From Anisakis pegreffii (lineage: Eukaryota > Nematoda > Chromadorea > Rhabditida > Anisakidae), in NCBI GenBank assembly GCA_035041965.1, contig JAPYMA010001677.1:248001-312000 (forward strand): a DNA stretch of 64,000 nt, read 5' to 3'. The notes beneath the pieces were generated by a model that did no database searches, was not told the DNA's origin, and saw only the letters and a program-made list of their open reading frames with translations. How positions within the stretch are numbered: the stretch's first letter is position 1; each line of letters starts with the position of its first letter. The translations under genes were made by a program, and so were the position numbers. Below, piece by piece: positions 50,710 through 61,800 of the stretch.

Positions 50710-53644
50710 CGCCTAATTGAGGCTGCACTCTGTAACAGTAATTCAATAGCAATAAAGCAATGAATTCATCGAGCAATCACGTCGCTTATATTCACCAAAA
50801 ATCGTCGCGTCCATTCACGAAAACAACCTCCCCCCGTGCGACCAATAAACAATTCGTAATAAAATTCGCTCAACAGTTATATTCCACGTCAAAGTAGTAC
50901 ATAAACAACCTAGATGCTCTATCATCGATGTTATTATCACAAAAATTACAGCAACCTATTAAGGTGATAACAAGTCAACACAATATTCAAAGTACACATA
51001 AGAAGTTGTAATGATGCCCAAGCTATATCACAACATAAGAAGAAGATATATTTCACCTGTTAATTGCACTTATAAAGTAGTTGAGTCGCTCATATCAAAA
51101 ACATGAAACACACCCATTCAACGAGAATTTTTTTGAAATTTCTATTCGAACACCAATTAGACAAATCAAATCAAAGATTTTATGATGTGACATTCAAAAA
51201 GAACTGAATGTAAAAACATAAAATAATCGGTGATGATTGAGACTAAATGTTTCGATCAATTGAAATGCCTTCAGATTAACGTCAGTTCAACGCACGCATC
51301 TCACGTCAGTTCTGCCATTCAACCATTTCCCTTCATAAATATCACAATATATTTATTCTCATAGTGTCATTTAGTCAGAACATTGTGGCAGAGGTAGCTC
51401 ACTGGAAATGCTCCTCCGAAAAAATGCTGTTGTCATAGTAATATCCTAAAACAGCGATTATTCGAGGTGTAAGAATTGAATTCGTTATGGGAAACGGAAC
51501 ATCGAATGAGGCGTTTTGTCGAATGACTCACGACTATCGTGCACTGAAACTATCATACAAGAGACACAAAAACAGTAGAGAATTTCAACCATTCTAGCAT
51601 TTGCCTGCATGGACATTAATCTACAATTCCATTTGTTCCATTCAATTCACTGTTTTTCATACGTTCTCTATTCATCCGACTACTCGCAAAATTCATTGGT
51701 GCGATGAGGATAACTTGCTCATGAAAACATTCTCAACGTGTTCGAAGATGAGGAATGTTGACTTTCAGTTTATAAGGAAAGGAAAGTGCATGTTTTGAGC
51801 AAGGTTTTTTCGAGTGCGTTTGAATTAATTTGACAAGATCTACAATGACGTTTTCTGAGAGATGCTCTTGTCGACGGAACACGTCGAACATCCGTTACGA
51901 AGCATCAAAAGTATTCGAAAATAATTTTATCGGCGTACACTAATCTACAACTCTAAACCGACGATATAAATTCAATTCAGCATCAGTTCATGATGTTATA
52001 CCATCAGATGTCATGCCAATGCATCACGTAAATTGAATACAAATCGAATCCGAACATGTCAATCGTCCGCTCGTTCGAAATATCGTCAATATCTCGATCT
52101 TTCAGATATCTGAGTGCAAATAAAAAGAGAATTAAAAAATCACTCGTTCAATGTGAGTGATCACTGATCCCTGCTTCACCTGACAATTATTCATAGAGAC
52201 TGTGCTTGAAATTCAAGAAGAATGTAACGATTTCGACATAACTGTTTCTAATCGACGTTTCGTCAAAGGGATGAATATCAAACATTGAATTTTTGCTGAA
52301 AATGCGATGGTCAAACGTTCGAGATGCGATTTTTTCGCATCCTTTGCAGTAATCAACAAATAATTTTATTTGAACCATTGCTCGACAAATTCCACTGATA
52401 CCTCAACTGCACCATTAACTCTTACACTCGTTGCACCAAAAATGACCAGCAGTAATGAATTCAACAATTATTTTGCATTCAGCAATCGATGTAAGCGCGC
52501 ATAATGCTACTATTATATGGTAGAAAAGATAACGAAATACGACTATCAAAACAATCCACATTCATAGTCTCATCGAAATGATCGAGACAATTTTGAAGCA
52601 GCATCAAAGTTGGTCACTAATGATCTGAAATTGATCCAAATGCTATTTGAGTTGCGAAAGCAACTTTTTGAATAGTGCATAACACAGATCGTAAAACAGA
52701 CGAGAACATTCATCGGAATTCTCAAAAAACAACGCTATCTAGCAACCTCCATCTCCAATCCCGTTTCACACCAAACATTTCTGGGGTTTTAACACTGAAA
52801 AGCATTGAAACGCTTGCAAAATATTTCACGAATAAAGTGATGTCACTGAGATATGATTGCAGCGCATTCGCATGAAGTGTAAATAAATGAGCCGTTAATT
52901 GAAGATGATGAATGACTCGAAATCACTTTAACGTGATATTATAATCGAATGAAGAATGCACAATTGTGATTGATCTGTTCTTCAGAAACCGGTTCTTTTG
53001 GTGCGAATTGAACAAAGATATGACATCGAATCCACCACACTTCAATGGTATCATTTCACAATTTCAGTTTATTTCTTGTTGTTTTTTTTTTCGTAATCAC
53101 CCACTCATTAATCTTACTGAATTTATTAAAAGAATAATTTGAAGCAATCGACTGATGCAAACGGTGAAAAAACACAAACTCTATGTCACTGCTGTTGTTT
53201 CCGAACAGCTGAATATTTTCATTTTTGCAAACGATTACTGAAGTGTTTCTATTCTGCTAAGAACAGCTCTGCGAAAGAGATGAATGACCGATACATGTGG
53301 TCACTTGCGAAATAGGGAGCTATCCCAAGAGAGACACTCTCCTTCGTGTTCATTTATTCGTTTATTTATTCAGCTGTCAATATTCATCACGGATAAAGTT
53401 CTCTTCAGTAGCGTCACGGATATTGTTGCACATCACTTTCTGCGTCCAGTTTTGACCTGTCAGCTTGCTAATCGGACCCCTCCATTTTAATCTCGATCCC
53501 TCTATATTTCACTGTCACAGCTCCGGCTGTCATTCTACAGTTCTTTTTACCTCAATTTTCCGTACTTTTAATGCTATCTTTTATGGCCATTGAAACTTTT
53601 TTAGTCCCTCATTCTTTTAACAACTTCATTGACTATTAACGATA
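50710..53644. other. No confident gene
   Basis: AT-rich. A minus frame at 52378-52187 (MVQIKLFVDYCKGCEKIAS onward) and a plus frame at 51601-51798 without an ATG are open but lack splice or family support. Upstream sequence of the VGLUT gene, including its promoter, should lie in the first kilobase. Confidence 0.4.
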
Positions 53645-53657
53645 CTTTCATTAATCC

Positions 53658-53695
53658 ACTTCACTTTCATTTCACTTCACTTCACTTCACTTTAA
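53658..53695. repeat. Simple repeat, TTCAC-type
   Basis: Imperfect tandem TTCAC units (CACTTCACTTCACTTCACTT) with nearby variants CTTCACTTTCATTT up to about 53723. Confidence 0.8.
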
Positions 53696-53726
53696 CACAC
53701 TTCAACGACTTCACTTTCATTTCCAG

Positions 53727-53844
53727 CAAAGGGCAAGTGCCAAATCAAAGACCACGTTTATTTTCAAGCCACGTTTATTTTAGAGTCAAGCAACGAGGCA
53801 CAACCAAAACGTGTGGAGGTGATAATTCACGATCACCTGCTGTA
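53727..53844 (+). CDS. Isolated exon-like frame
   Basis: Bounded by a good acceptor (TTTCATTTCCAG) and a consensus donor (GTAAGT), this plus frame reads GQVPNQRPRLFSSHVYFRVK then QRGTTKTCGGDNSRSPAV. It contains a 12-bp direct repeat, ACGTTTATTTT. No neighbouring exon was joined and no family is recognised. Confidence 0.3.
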
Positions 53845-54574
53845 GTAAGTGCTTCTTATTTGCTGACATGATGGCAACAGTGATATCAATTGACTTACAC
53901 TGTCAGCCAATTTTTTCAGTGACCCATTCAAGTAACAGTTCGTAACGGCTCAACTGCTCGATTATGGTATGTGCTGAAGAAGTTGTGTGTTTTTATCGGT
54001 GTTCAACTCTAGCATTCTCCATTGAACATATGATTTCATTTCATGGGAACGGAACAAAGTGCTACTGTCACTCTTGCGAGCACATTTGAATTTAATTTCA
54101 AATTTCGCGTGGTGGTCACTTTGAGCCATATACATAGGACTGTTCTGTGAGTTGAAACCTCTAGACACTAGCATTTACTGTCATTCGTTTACTGAAAATT
54201 TGATTGGCTCCAATGGCTAATTATAATTTGAATCACTATTAGATATTCAGAATGGCGTTTAGGCTCGTCACGTTAGCCGGATCGACTTGAACACACATCA
54301 CGTGAATAAGAAACAATATTTCCGAGCCTTCAAAATGATACGCCTTGCTGTGACTCCACTGAAGCAAATGCAGGTTGAGGATACGTTCGTTAATCTCGCA
54401 CTTACTTGATAAAATCCTCTATATCATTTTCGAACTCATTGGGAACAAATAAGTGTGGCGGTTCAATGTTCAAAAGCGAATAAACTTTGAAGCTGTCGCA
54501 TAAGAAATGTCACTGAATGCTAATCAGTTGCAATCTTTAATACTGATTATTTTTTGAGTAATTTTGCGATAGGT

Positions 54575-54897
54575 GTATTGTTTATTCTGACATTTTTATT
54601 GTTACTTGGACGTCGAGTGGTTGTTCTGTCAATCGCTGCGAGCGATGGGCGGAATATTTATATTACTAGAGTTATGATTATGTATTGGATTGATATTTGG
54701 CTACGATTAATTATGCAAAATATTCATGGCAACTAATTAATTACTCGGTTGTGTTCGGTTGGCCTGCTCGCCTAGCCAGCGGGGTGGCGTAAACTGAGGC
54801 TAAAACAATGCGCACGGAAACGTGAGCATTGTGGCCAGCAACGTTACAAACGTTTGATAGCCTGGCCAATCCAGGTAATCCAGGTATTGTTTATTCT
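54575..54897. mobile_element. Short retroposon (295 bp) with 14-bp target duplication
   Basis: GTATTGTTTATTCT occurs at 54575-54588 and again at 54884-54897, exactly bracketing 54589-54883. The right third (from about 54795) matches the insert at 46.1-46.2 kb: ACTGAGGCTAAAACAATGCG, then GAGCATTGTGGCCAGCAACG, ending in AATCCAGGTAATCCAG, a short repeated 3' tail. TGGCCAGC and GCCTGGCCA can pair to form a hairpin near the 3' end, as in SINE and LINE ends. No reverse transcriptase is encoded. The hydrophobic frame at 54554-54736 crosses the insertion boundary and is not a gene. Confidence 0.72.
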
Positions 54898-55753
54898 AGT
54901 ATCTTCACTCGGACTTGTAAACGATCGCCGTCATCGAATCCTCTATTATTGAATCTACTGTAATATGATCGATTATTAACAAACAGTTGCAACCACGATC
55001 GTCTTCGAAGCATTAGCCTGGAGTGCCGTTCCGAAAGAACGGAAATTGTGTGAGGAAAGGCGTTCAGTGTGAGAATGATCACACGAAAACGAGTGCGCTA
55101 AGAAGATGTGGAAAAAATTCTATTTTTTAAGTTTTCATCAGTTGTGGCGACTTCTGAGAAGAAGTGGAGAGAAAAGGTGTGCTCTCAAAAACGGAATATG
55201 TGATGTGATTATTCAGTGAGTAGCATGTTCCTATTGGGTTAGCAAATAGCAGTGTTTCATACGACTACAAAGTGAGAATGCTCATCAACACTGAATTATC
55301 TTAACTTTCTCTGTGAATTGAAAACTGAGGAATTTGACAATCAAACTTTTCGGTGGGATCGTTTTAATCGCTCTGAACAATTTTTTTCATAATCGCAGCT
55401 CTTTCTTTCGTTTCTTTCAGAAACAACTCCAATTCTATCCCAGCTTACGGATCATATATAATACCACCACATATAATCTCTTCCCCTCTGAATACAGTCA
55501 TATGCGTTGAAGTTGGCATTCTAGGCTCGTTAATCCTCATCAGAGGTTTATGCAGGAAATTACAAGCGATATTCATTTTAGTGTCAATTTCATTAGTGTA
55601 TCGTCGCAGAACTCCAGTATTTTATTCATTCATCCATTTTGAATATATCTCGACGACACGGTGCGCCGACAACAATTCCAAAAACTTTCAGTGCATTGCA
55701 CAAGTCATTCTAATTTTTTTCTAATTTTTCATCTTAATTTTGCTCATTGTTTT
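54898..55753. other. No supported gene
   Basis: AT-rich. A minus frame at 55082-54891 has no motif or splice support. Confidence 0.4.
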
Positions 55754-57784
55754 TTAATAATCCATTAAGAAATTATTGCCCGTGTTTGGAGAGCAAGGTG
55801 GCGGAGTTTTGCCGGATTGAAAAACTTTGTGAAGAACTTCACCTTTCGCAACATTCTTAAAACACCAATCATCAACTGAACAAAGTTTCGTGATCATTTC
55901 ATTCAGTTGATCAATAGCTGACGCAGGATTGTGATTGAGGAATTTGACAATAATTTCGTCGCAGAACATTGTATTATGCTTCAAATTTAAGTGTACAAGA
56001 AATCCTTTCGTGAACGACCCTTTTGCTTTTTAACTGAACGTATTCCTAACAACGACAACGTGTACCACTTTCTTCACAATTTTTATCATGTCCATGCAAA
56101 ATTGTATTCTTTGAAGGCATATCTCAAGAATAAATGTGAAATTGATGAACCACAGTGAATGGAAGACAGAGAAACGGTAATAATGAAATACGAAGCAAGA
56201 ATGATGACATTATGAGATTTTTACTCATTGCTTTGTGAAAAATGAAAGCCGGGTTGCCGTTGTTATACTGAGATTCTTCATTTTATTATCGCTCCTGTGA
56301 TATTACTGCATGTGAATGAACTGGGAATGAACGAATCGTGACTCGAGATGAGTGCATTCCAAAATTACACCAAATGCCGTGTTTTATCAGGATCCGAAAT
56401 CTTGGGATTCTTCAGAATATGAATTCAGAAATCGGCACTCAGAAGTCACGATCCCGAGATCGTGTGCAAACACTAATGCCACCCCTATCATGGGTCATCT
56501 TTGAGGTGCACTCGCCACTCATTCAATCGTGCGTACCACTTATAAATCGTTGTTTGTTTTACATAAAACTTCTGTCGGCTATCAATGATGTTAGTTGTCT
56601 GCCAGCCGAGTTTCAGTAAAAACTTCGAATTGCTCCGAACTCAAAGCTGATATTTTCCGTACCGTCGAACGTCTGCTAACTTCAAAGCCTCTCCATGGTT
56701 GAATAAATTCAGACATGAGAGCAAACGTTCATGCAGGAAAATTAAGCACTAATTGTGATATTTAGAATCAGTCATTTGGAATTATTTGAGGTGGTTAACA
56801 TGAAAATAAGATATTTTAGAATTGTTAATCATAATGAACAGACAGACAAGTGGAGGATGAAATGTGACTAATGATTTTGATACAGATTAGGTACCATAGA
56901 ACGATAATTAAGGCATCGATGGTGAAATATTATAGCAGTATTCCGCGACGAATCTCCGAGCTTTGTTAAATGCTCATTACTTCAGGCTGCTCGTAGCAAA
57001 TGCCGTGTTTTATCAAGTTCTGATATGTTGAGATTCTTCGGAATATGAATTTAAAGATTAAAACGAAAATGCATCACAATGTTTCGATGCGACATTCATC
57101 ACACTTCGTCACACAAAAGAATCAAATACAAATAATCGGATAACCAATTAATGTTTTACGAATCGATGCTGAAATATTGCAATATTATTCTGTTGAAAAT
57201 TGCAGACATTAATGCGGCTAATTCTCAGTAGAATTGACGCCGTTTGATCGTACTGCATACTGTAGCAAAATTAGCAGTTACTATGTACAGGATTCTCGCT
57301 TCTATGAATCCGTATGACCGTAATCCGCCTGTGGCAATCTATTATGCATGAGGGATAATTGAGCACAAAGTCAGGAAATTAATTTACTGACAAAGGAGTT
57401 TGATCTGTTGGTTGCATCAAAAGAAAAAGTTGCTTGTGGCATTTTTGAAAGGTTATAGATGAATCATTTTGAAATATAGTCAGTAATGATTTGTCAATTC
57501 CCCACTGATATCCTCCTCTGATTGCCTTCACGAAGCCAATTTTCTTCGTAATTAGTCGAACATGACATTTTCCATTTTTTTTCTCAATAGCGCACATATT
57601 GCTGCGTTTTTTAGAAAATCGTTCATGTGATTACCCACAGATTCATGCATTTTGTAGTTGAAATCACGCTCGAATTGTCTTTCCATGAACCGAATGATAA
57701 CTTGAGCGCGGATGAACTATTGATGGGATGTATTTGGCATTAGCACGTTTGCCTTGGGACACATTCATTCATCGTTAAGCCACT
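55754..57784 (-). CDS. 3' part of an unidentified minus-strand gene
   Basis: Exon 55978-55754 (75 codons to a stop) reads HNTMFCDEIIVKFLNHNPAS then EMITKLCSVDDWCFKNVAKG and has strong coding character. It joins in phase to 57601-57388 (NMCAIEKKNGKCHVRLITKK, GYQWGIDKSLLTIFQNDSS), donor GTAAAT, acceptor AAG. Upstream a donor at 57784 could join a long open frame that extends to 58172 and includes a membrane-like stretch, TTFLILLTIIYIV. The function is not recognised. The second intron contains diverged internal repeats (near 56370 and 56995). The join across 1.4 kb rests on phase only. Confidence 0.35.
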
Positions 57785-57859
57785 GAAGCGACACGTCTTC
57801 AACAGAATTTTTAACGATGTAAATTATCGTTAGTAAGATTAGGAATGTTGTGCGTAAAC

Positions 57860-58172
57860 TAGTGTGTTGCAAAGATCGGAGATTTCGGGCACCCAGTCTC
57901 CGATTCCCCGTTCTCCTTTGCGAATTTTTCTGAGCCGATTGCATTTTCGGTAACCCCAAATGCAAAATTTTGTTCCAGACTTGCATGGAACTCTCAGGGA
58001 TCCCCGTTCCTCGAAAATTACCGGAGAATCCCCCGAATTTTTCCAAAAAATTGATGTAATCAGCTGAAAGTGTCAAAGACGTGGAATGAAGCGATTTCAC
58101 CAACGATGGCTGCATGACTTTAACAGTCTCCCTTATGGGACTATGTTTGACTTTATCCGTCCCGAAACACAC
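57860..58172. other. GC-rich block with internal inverted repeats, open on the minus strand
   Basis: Between about 57870 and 58035 the sequence is much GC-richer than its surroundings and rich in short palindromes (GGGATCCC, GTTCC/GGAAC pairs). The minus strand stays open across it for 135 codons without an ATG start. An inserted mobile element, perhaps exonised, is possible. Confidence 0.35.
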
Positions 58173-58487
58173 TATTGCAAACCATCATAATATGACAGCC
58201 AGCCATCAGCACCACTCCAGCTCGGTGTGAATAATTTTGTTTTCGGCTATCAAGCGTGCGTATGCCTTCAATGATCTTCAAACGCCTCATTTGAACAACT
58301 TTCACTAACAAGGAAAGGTCACAAACTTAATCTGGCCTTTCGTGATGAAATATACATCATATTGTAGAGCTCCTCGAGCTGATCACGAGTGTGCAAAAAA
58401 TTTTTGCGAAACACAAAGGGGATGCGAAATATGGCGGGGAAAAGATTCTTAGTGTATTCAACCTACGTTCTGAATTTTAATCAAGCA

Positions 58488-58572
58488 GCAGCGGCCTGTC
58501 CTAGTGGGTAGTGGTGCGGTAGCGATAAGGTTGGGTGCCGGGTGGTTGGGTTCCGCGTGAAGCTGCAGTATT
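58488..58572 (+). repeat. tRNA-like (pol III A/B box) segment, possible SINE head or tRNA pseudogene
   Basis: TGTCCTAGTGGGTAGTGGTG resembles a tRNA A-box region, and GGTTGGGTTCC, about 30 nt further on, resembles a B box (GGTTCGANTCC). The segment is GC-rich in AT-rich DNA. No clean cloverleaf could be drawn by hand, so it is not called as a tRNA. Confidence 0.3.
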
Positions 58573-58810
58573 TTTCTCTGGTGTATATATGACATATTCA
58601 AGGAACACAGTAAGGGTCTCTGGAGTTATTCGATCATGATCGCCTCGAGTGCGTTCCATTAAAAATGTGAATCGAAGTGCTTCGATGTCACGCCGCTGTG
58701 CTTCTAATGCACGAATGTTTTGTGTTGAAATCACCATCACAGTTTCCAATTAATTCCACTCGTATCAGTTAAAATGAAATACTTTCAGTTTCACAAATCC
58801 GGTGAAATAA

Positions 58811-58826
58811 CCGGAAATATTTCCGG
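58811..58826. repeat. 16-bp perfect palindrome upstream of the receptor gene
   Basis: CCGGAAATATTTCCGG is self-complementary. It sits 30 bp before the receptor ATG and is followed by a half site, AACCGGAAAT. A dimeric transcription-factor site is one possibility. Confidence 0.6.
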
Positions 58827-58855
58827 TGTTAACCGGAAATAATTCAACCACTTGA

Positions 58856-61800
58856 ATGTCCTCCTTTGGCAGCGATTATCATCCTTCTGTTGATACGAAT
58901 TCGAGTGCACTTCAGCGTGGCCTTCGCCCAATCTTCTTTGTTTTCGCGTTTCAAGGACTACTATTAGTTGTTACAAATGGTACTCTATCGTACGTAATCG
59001 CAAAACACTCCATACTACGACGTCGATACACGGTTCAGTTGGCAGAGGTATGATGGGCGTATATTTCAACATGCCATTTATTATCATCACCATCACTATT
59101 AACCGTGAATAGCTTATTACAGAAATCACCCCATGGTGGAATCAGATGCGATTTCTACACTTGCAAAAGCTTTAGAGGAGTATGTGTGCAAAAAAGCATC
59201 AGATTTATAGCTGTCACAGCCATGAACAGGCAAATGTGTTACCGTGACGTTTAACCATGACATGATTTATATTACAGTGGTATTTGATGACATTATTGAG
59301 ATAAAGATATAACTCGACGTCTCGATGTGTCATGTCAAACGTCACTATCTGCGATAGTGACGTTTGACACGACTCAACGAGATTCAATACTGATAGCAAC
59401 TTGATGATCACTTTTGCCATTTTCCATGCAATATGAAGACGTAAACCTAACGGTTGAGCTAAACAAAAATTTGAGAAAATCACCGATTATATATCAATTT
59501 TTATCATGTTCAATTTGGCGTGAAATAGATCAAGTTTTCGCACGCAGTTGAGCCGCATGTCGATTTATCGCTGACTGAATACGGCTCTTGACAAATTTCG
59601 ATCAGTGTCAAAACCAGACAATGTTGAATGAATTTATACGAATCACGTCTATATTTGAAAATTTGGTATCATCGGAACTATTTTTTCTCCAGGCTTCGGG
59701 TTGATAATTTCGTGCTTGAATTTGCGTTCTGCTATTTTCACCGTGCAGCGATACAGTGCACGTTCTAGGAATGAGGTGAATTGTTATTTTGATGGGTTTG
59801 CTTTGATCAAATGATGTTTATTTAGATCACGATCAATGCTATAATGGGAGTGGGTCTTTCGAGTGCTGGAATAGGACGCATTATAATCACGTTTGTCGAA
59901 CCGGTTGATAATCACTCGAGGTCTCGACGTTACTGCATGTTAATGCCGTGGAATATATTGGCTGCTTGGTGCGTACTTCGTAATGTTCATGTTCTTAATT
60001 TGCACATCATCTAAGTATTTTAACGCCTTCGCCTGAAAAGGTCGAGTTGATGTGAATTATGAACAGCTTGAAACTCAAATCAACCATCAAAAATCACATA
60101 CTAATGAATGAATTCATGTAAAGTACTCGCAAGTTCGATTTTTCTCTAACAAAAAAAAAAATCCTTCTCGATCACTAAGAGAATGAGGAAATTTTGATAA
60201 CTTCAAGCTCTATTTCTATTCACATTAATTGATGAAAATTCTCATGAACCGAAATTTCTTACGAGATGGTTATTGAATGCAAAACAATCAGCACCGATAA
60301 TCACACACGAACAGATACTGTTTGTGATTATAACTGAAGCGATGAAGTTGTTTTTTTTTTTTGAAAGGATTCGACGAAAAATTTGTTGAGTTCAGAACTT
60401 AATAAAACGAAAGTTACTTTCGAGAATGCAACTGATGGTGATGTATGGTTACTAAGCATAAAATCAAGCATCAAAAACTAGGCTTAGGAACGGGGAAGGG
60501 ACCCCTCAGTCGTTCCTCGCGTAATTCGATGACAAAGCCCCACTTTACGGGATCCCCTACCACCTCAGCCTGCGGGAGATGGGATTTCCGCGCAATAATC
60601 TATTTCAAGCGCTGAAAAGCGGCAAAAAAAGATCGATATCGAGATATACTTTGGAAATCGTCATCAAATGTGTCTCATTTGGTCATCATGTTTTCGGATT
60701 TGCATGTGCAAGCAAGGAAGAGCAGTGACTGTGGCGGTCGCCGTTCTCCTCAGAAAATAAGACACTGGAAAAAAATAAGAAAGTTCTATTGTTGACTAAA
60801 TCAGAGGTGTATTTCTTCAATGTATTCAAATTTGGGTGGTGGTTTAATCCACGGTTCATTTTATTATATCACTACTGAAACTATCCTTTCTTCAGCCTAC
60901 CAATCGAAACTTCCCCGTTTTCCCTACGAAGAAAGCTACTGCACACGCCACTGTGTTGCCATATCAATATCTAGATCAATTTCATATTCTATCAATTATA
61001 AAAGTGAACAGCTGATTCACGAAGATGTGTCATTTTGTTTATTTTTTCCAAACTTACTCGACAATCAATTTCTAGGGCCGAACCAATGACAGCAATATGC
61101 TTGCTGATGGTAAACATCGATCGTTTGATACCGTTAATATCGCCGATTACCTATTGGAAAAGGAATCAATTCTTTCAAAATATTCAAGTAATGCAAAACT
61201 TTAAACGTCAATGCCCTTCAGTCTTTAGAATTATTCAATTTTTCATCGGTGTATTTCGTTCAAGCAAGAATACGTTTGCAAAGATATATTCGAGACGAGA
61301 GACGTGATCAGTTCCCAGACCGGTAGATTCCTTGAGAAGTTTCGCACGAGAATTTCAGTTGAGAATATTCAGTTACTGTTTGAAGCGGAGGCAGTAAACA
61401 ACTCATTGTCTAGCAATCAGCTTGCATCGCTGATCATTTTCGTTGAAGATTTACACTCCCAGCGTCAATGTTAGATTCAGTTTTTTTAATATCATAACGA
61501 TAACTTTTTCTTCAAAGTTCGAAATCCTCAATGTTTTACTTCTCCAAAAAATACCTTCCGATCTGAAAACAACTCATGTGAAAGTTTGTTTCAAAAGTTG
61601 GTTGGGAACATCAGCGAGATAATATGAGACGTCGTAGTAGGCGATTCTCACAATAATCTTGCCAGTCAGAAAGACATCAATTCGGATTCATGCACTTCGC
61701 AGGAAAAAAAGCTATCTGATCTAGCGACCTTTCGAATTATTTTATTAAAACAAAGGTTCGCGTGGATACTTTTAACAACCAAAAACCACCCTTTCATGCG

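Noticed and set aside
54554..54736. Hydrophobic plus-strand frame as a membrane protein
   Set aside because: It begins at TTG outside the retroposon and runs into it across the target-site border, so it cannot be an old gene.
58488..58572. Functional tRNA gene
   Set aside because: Box-like words are present but no consistent acceptor, D, anticodon and T stems could be drawn.
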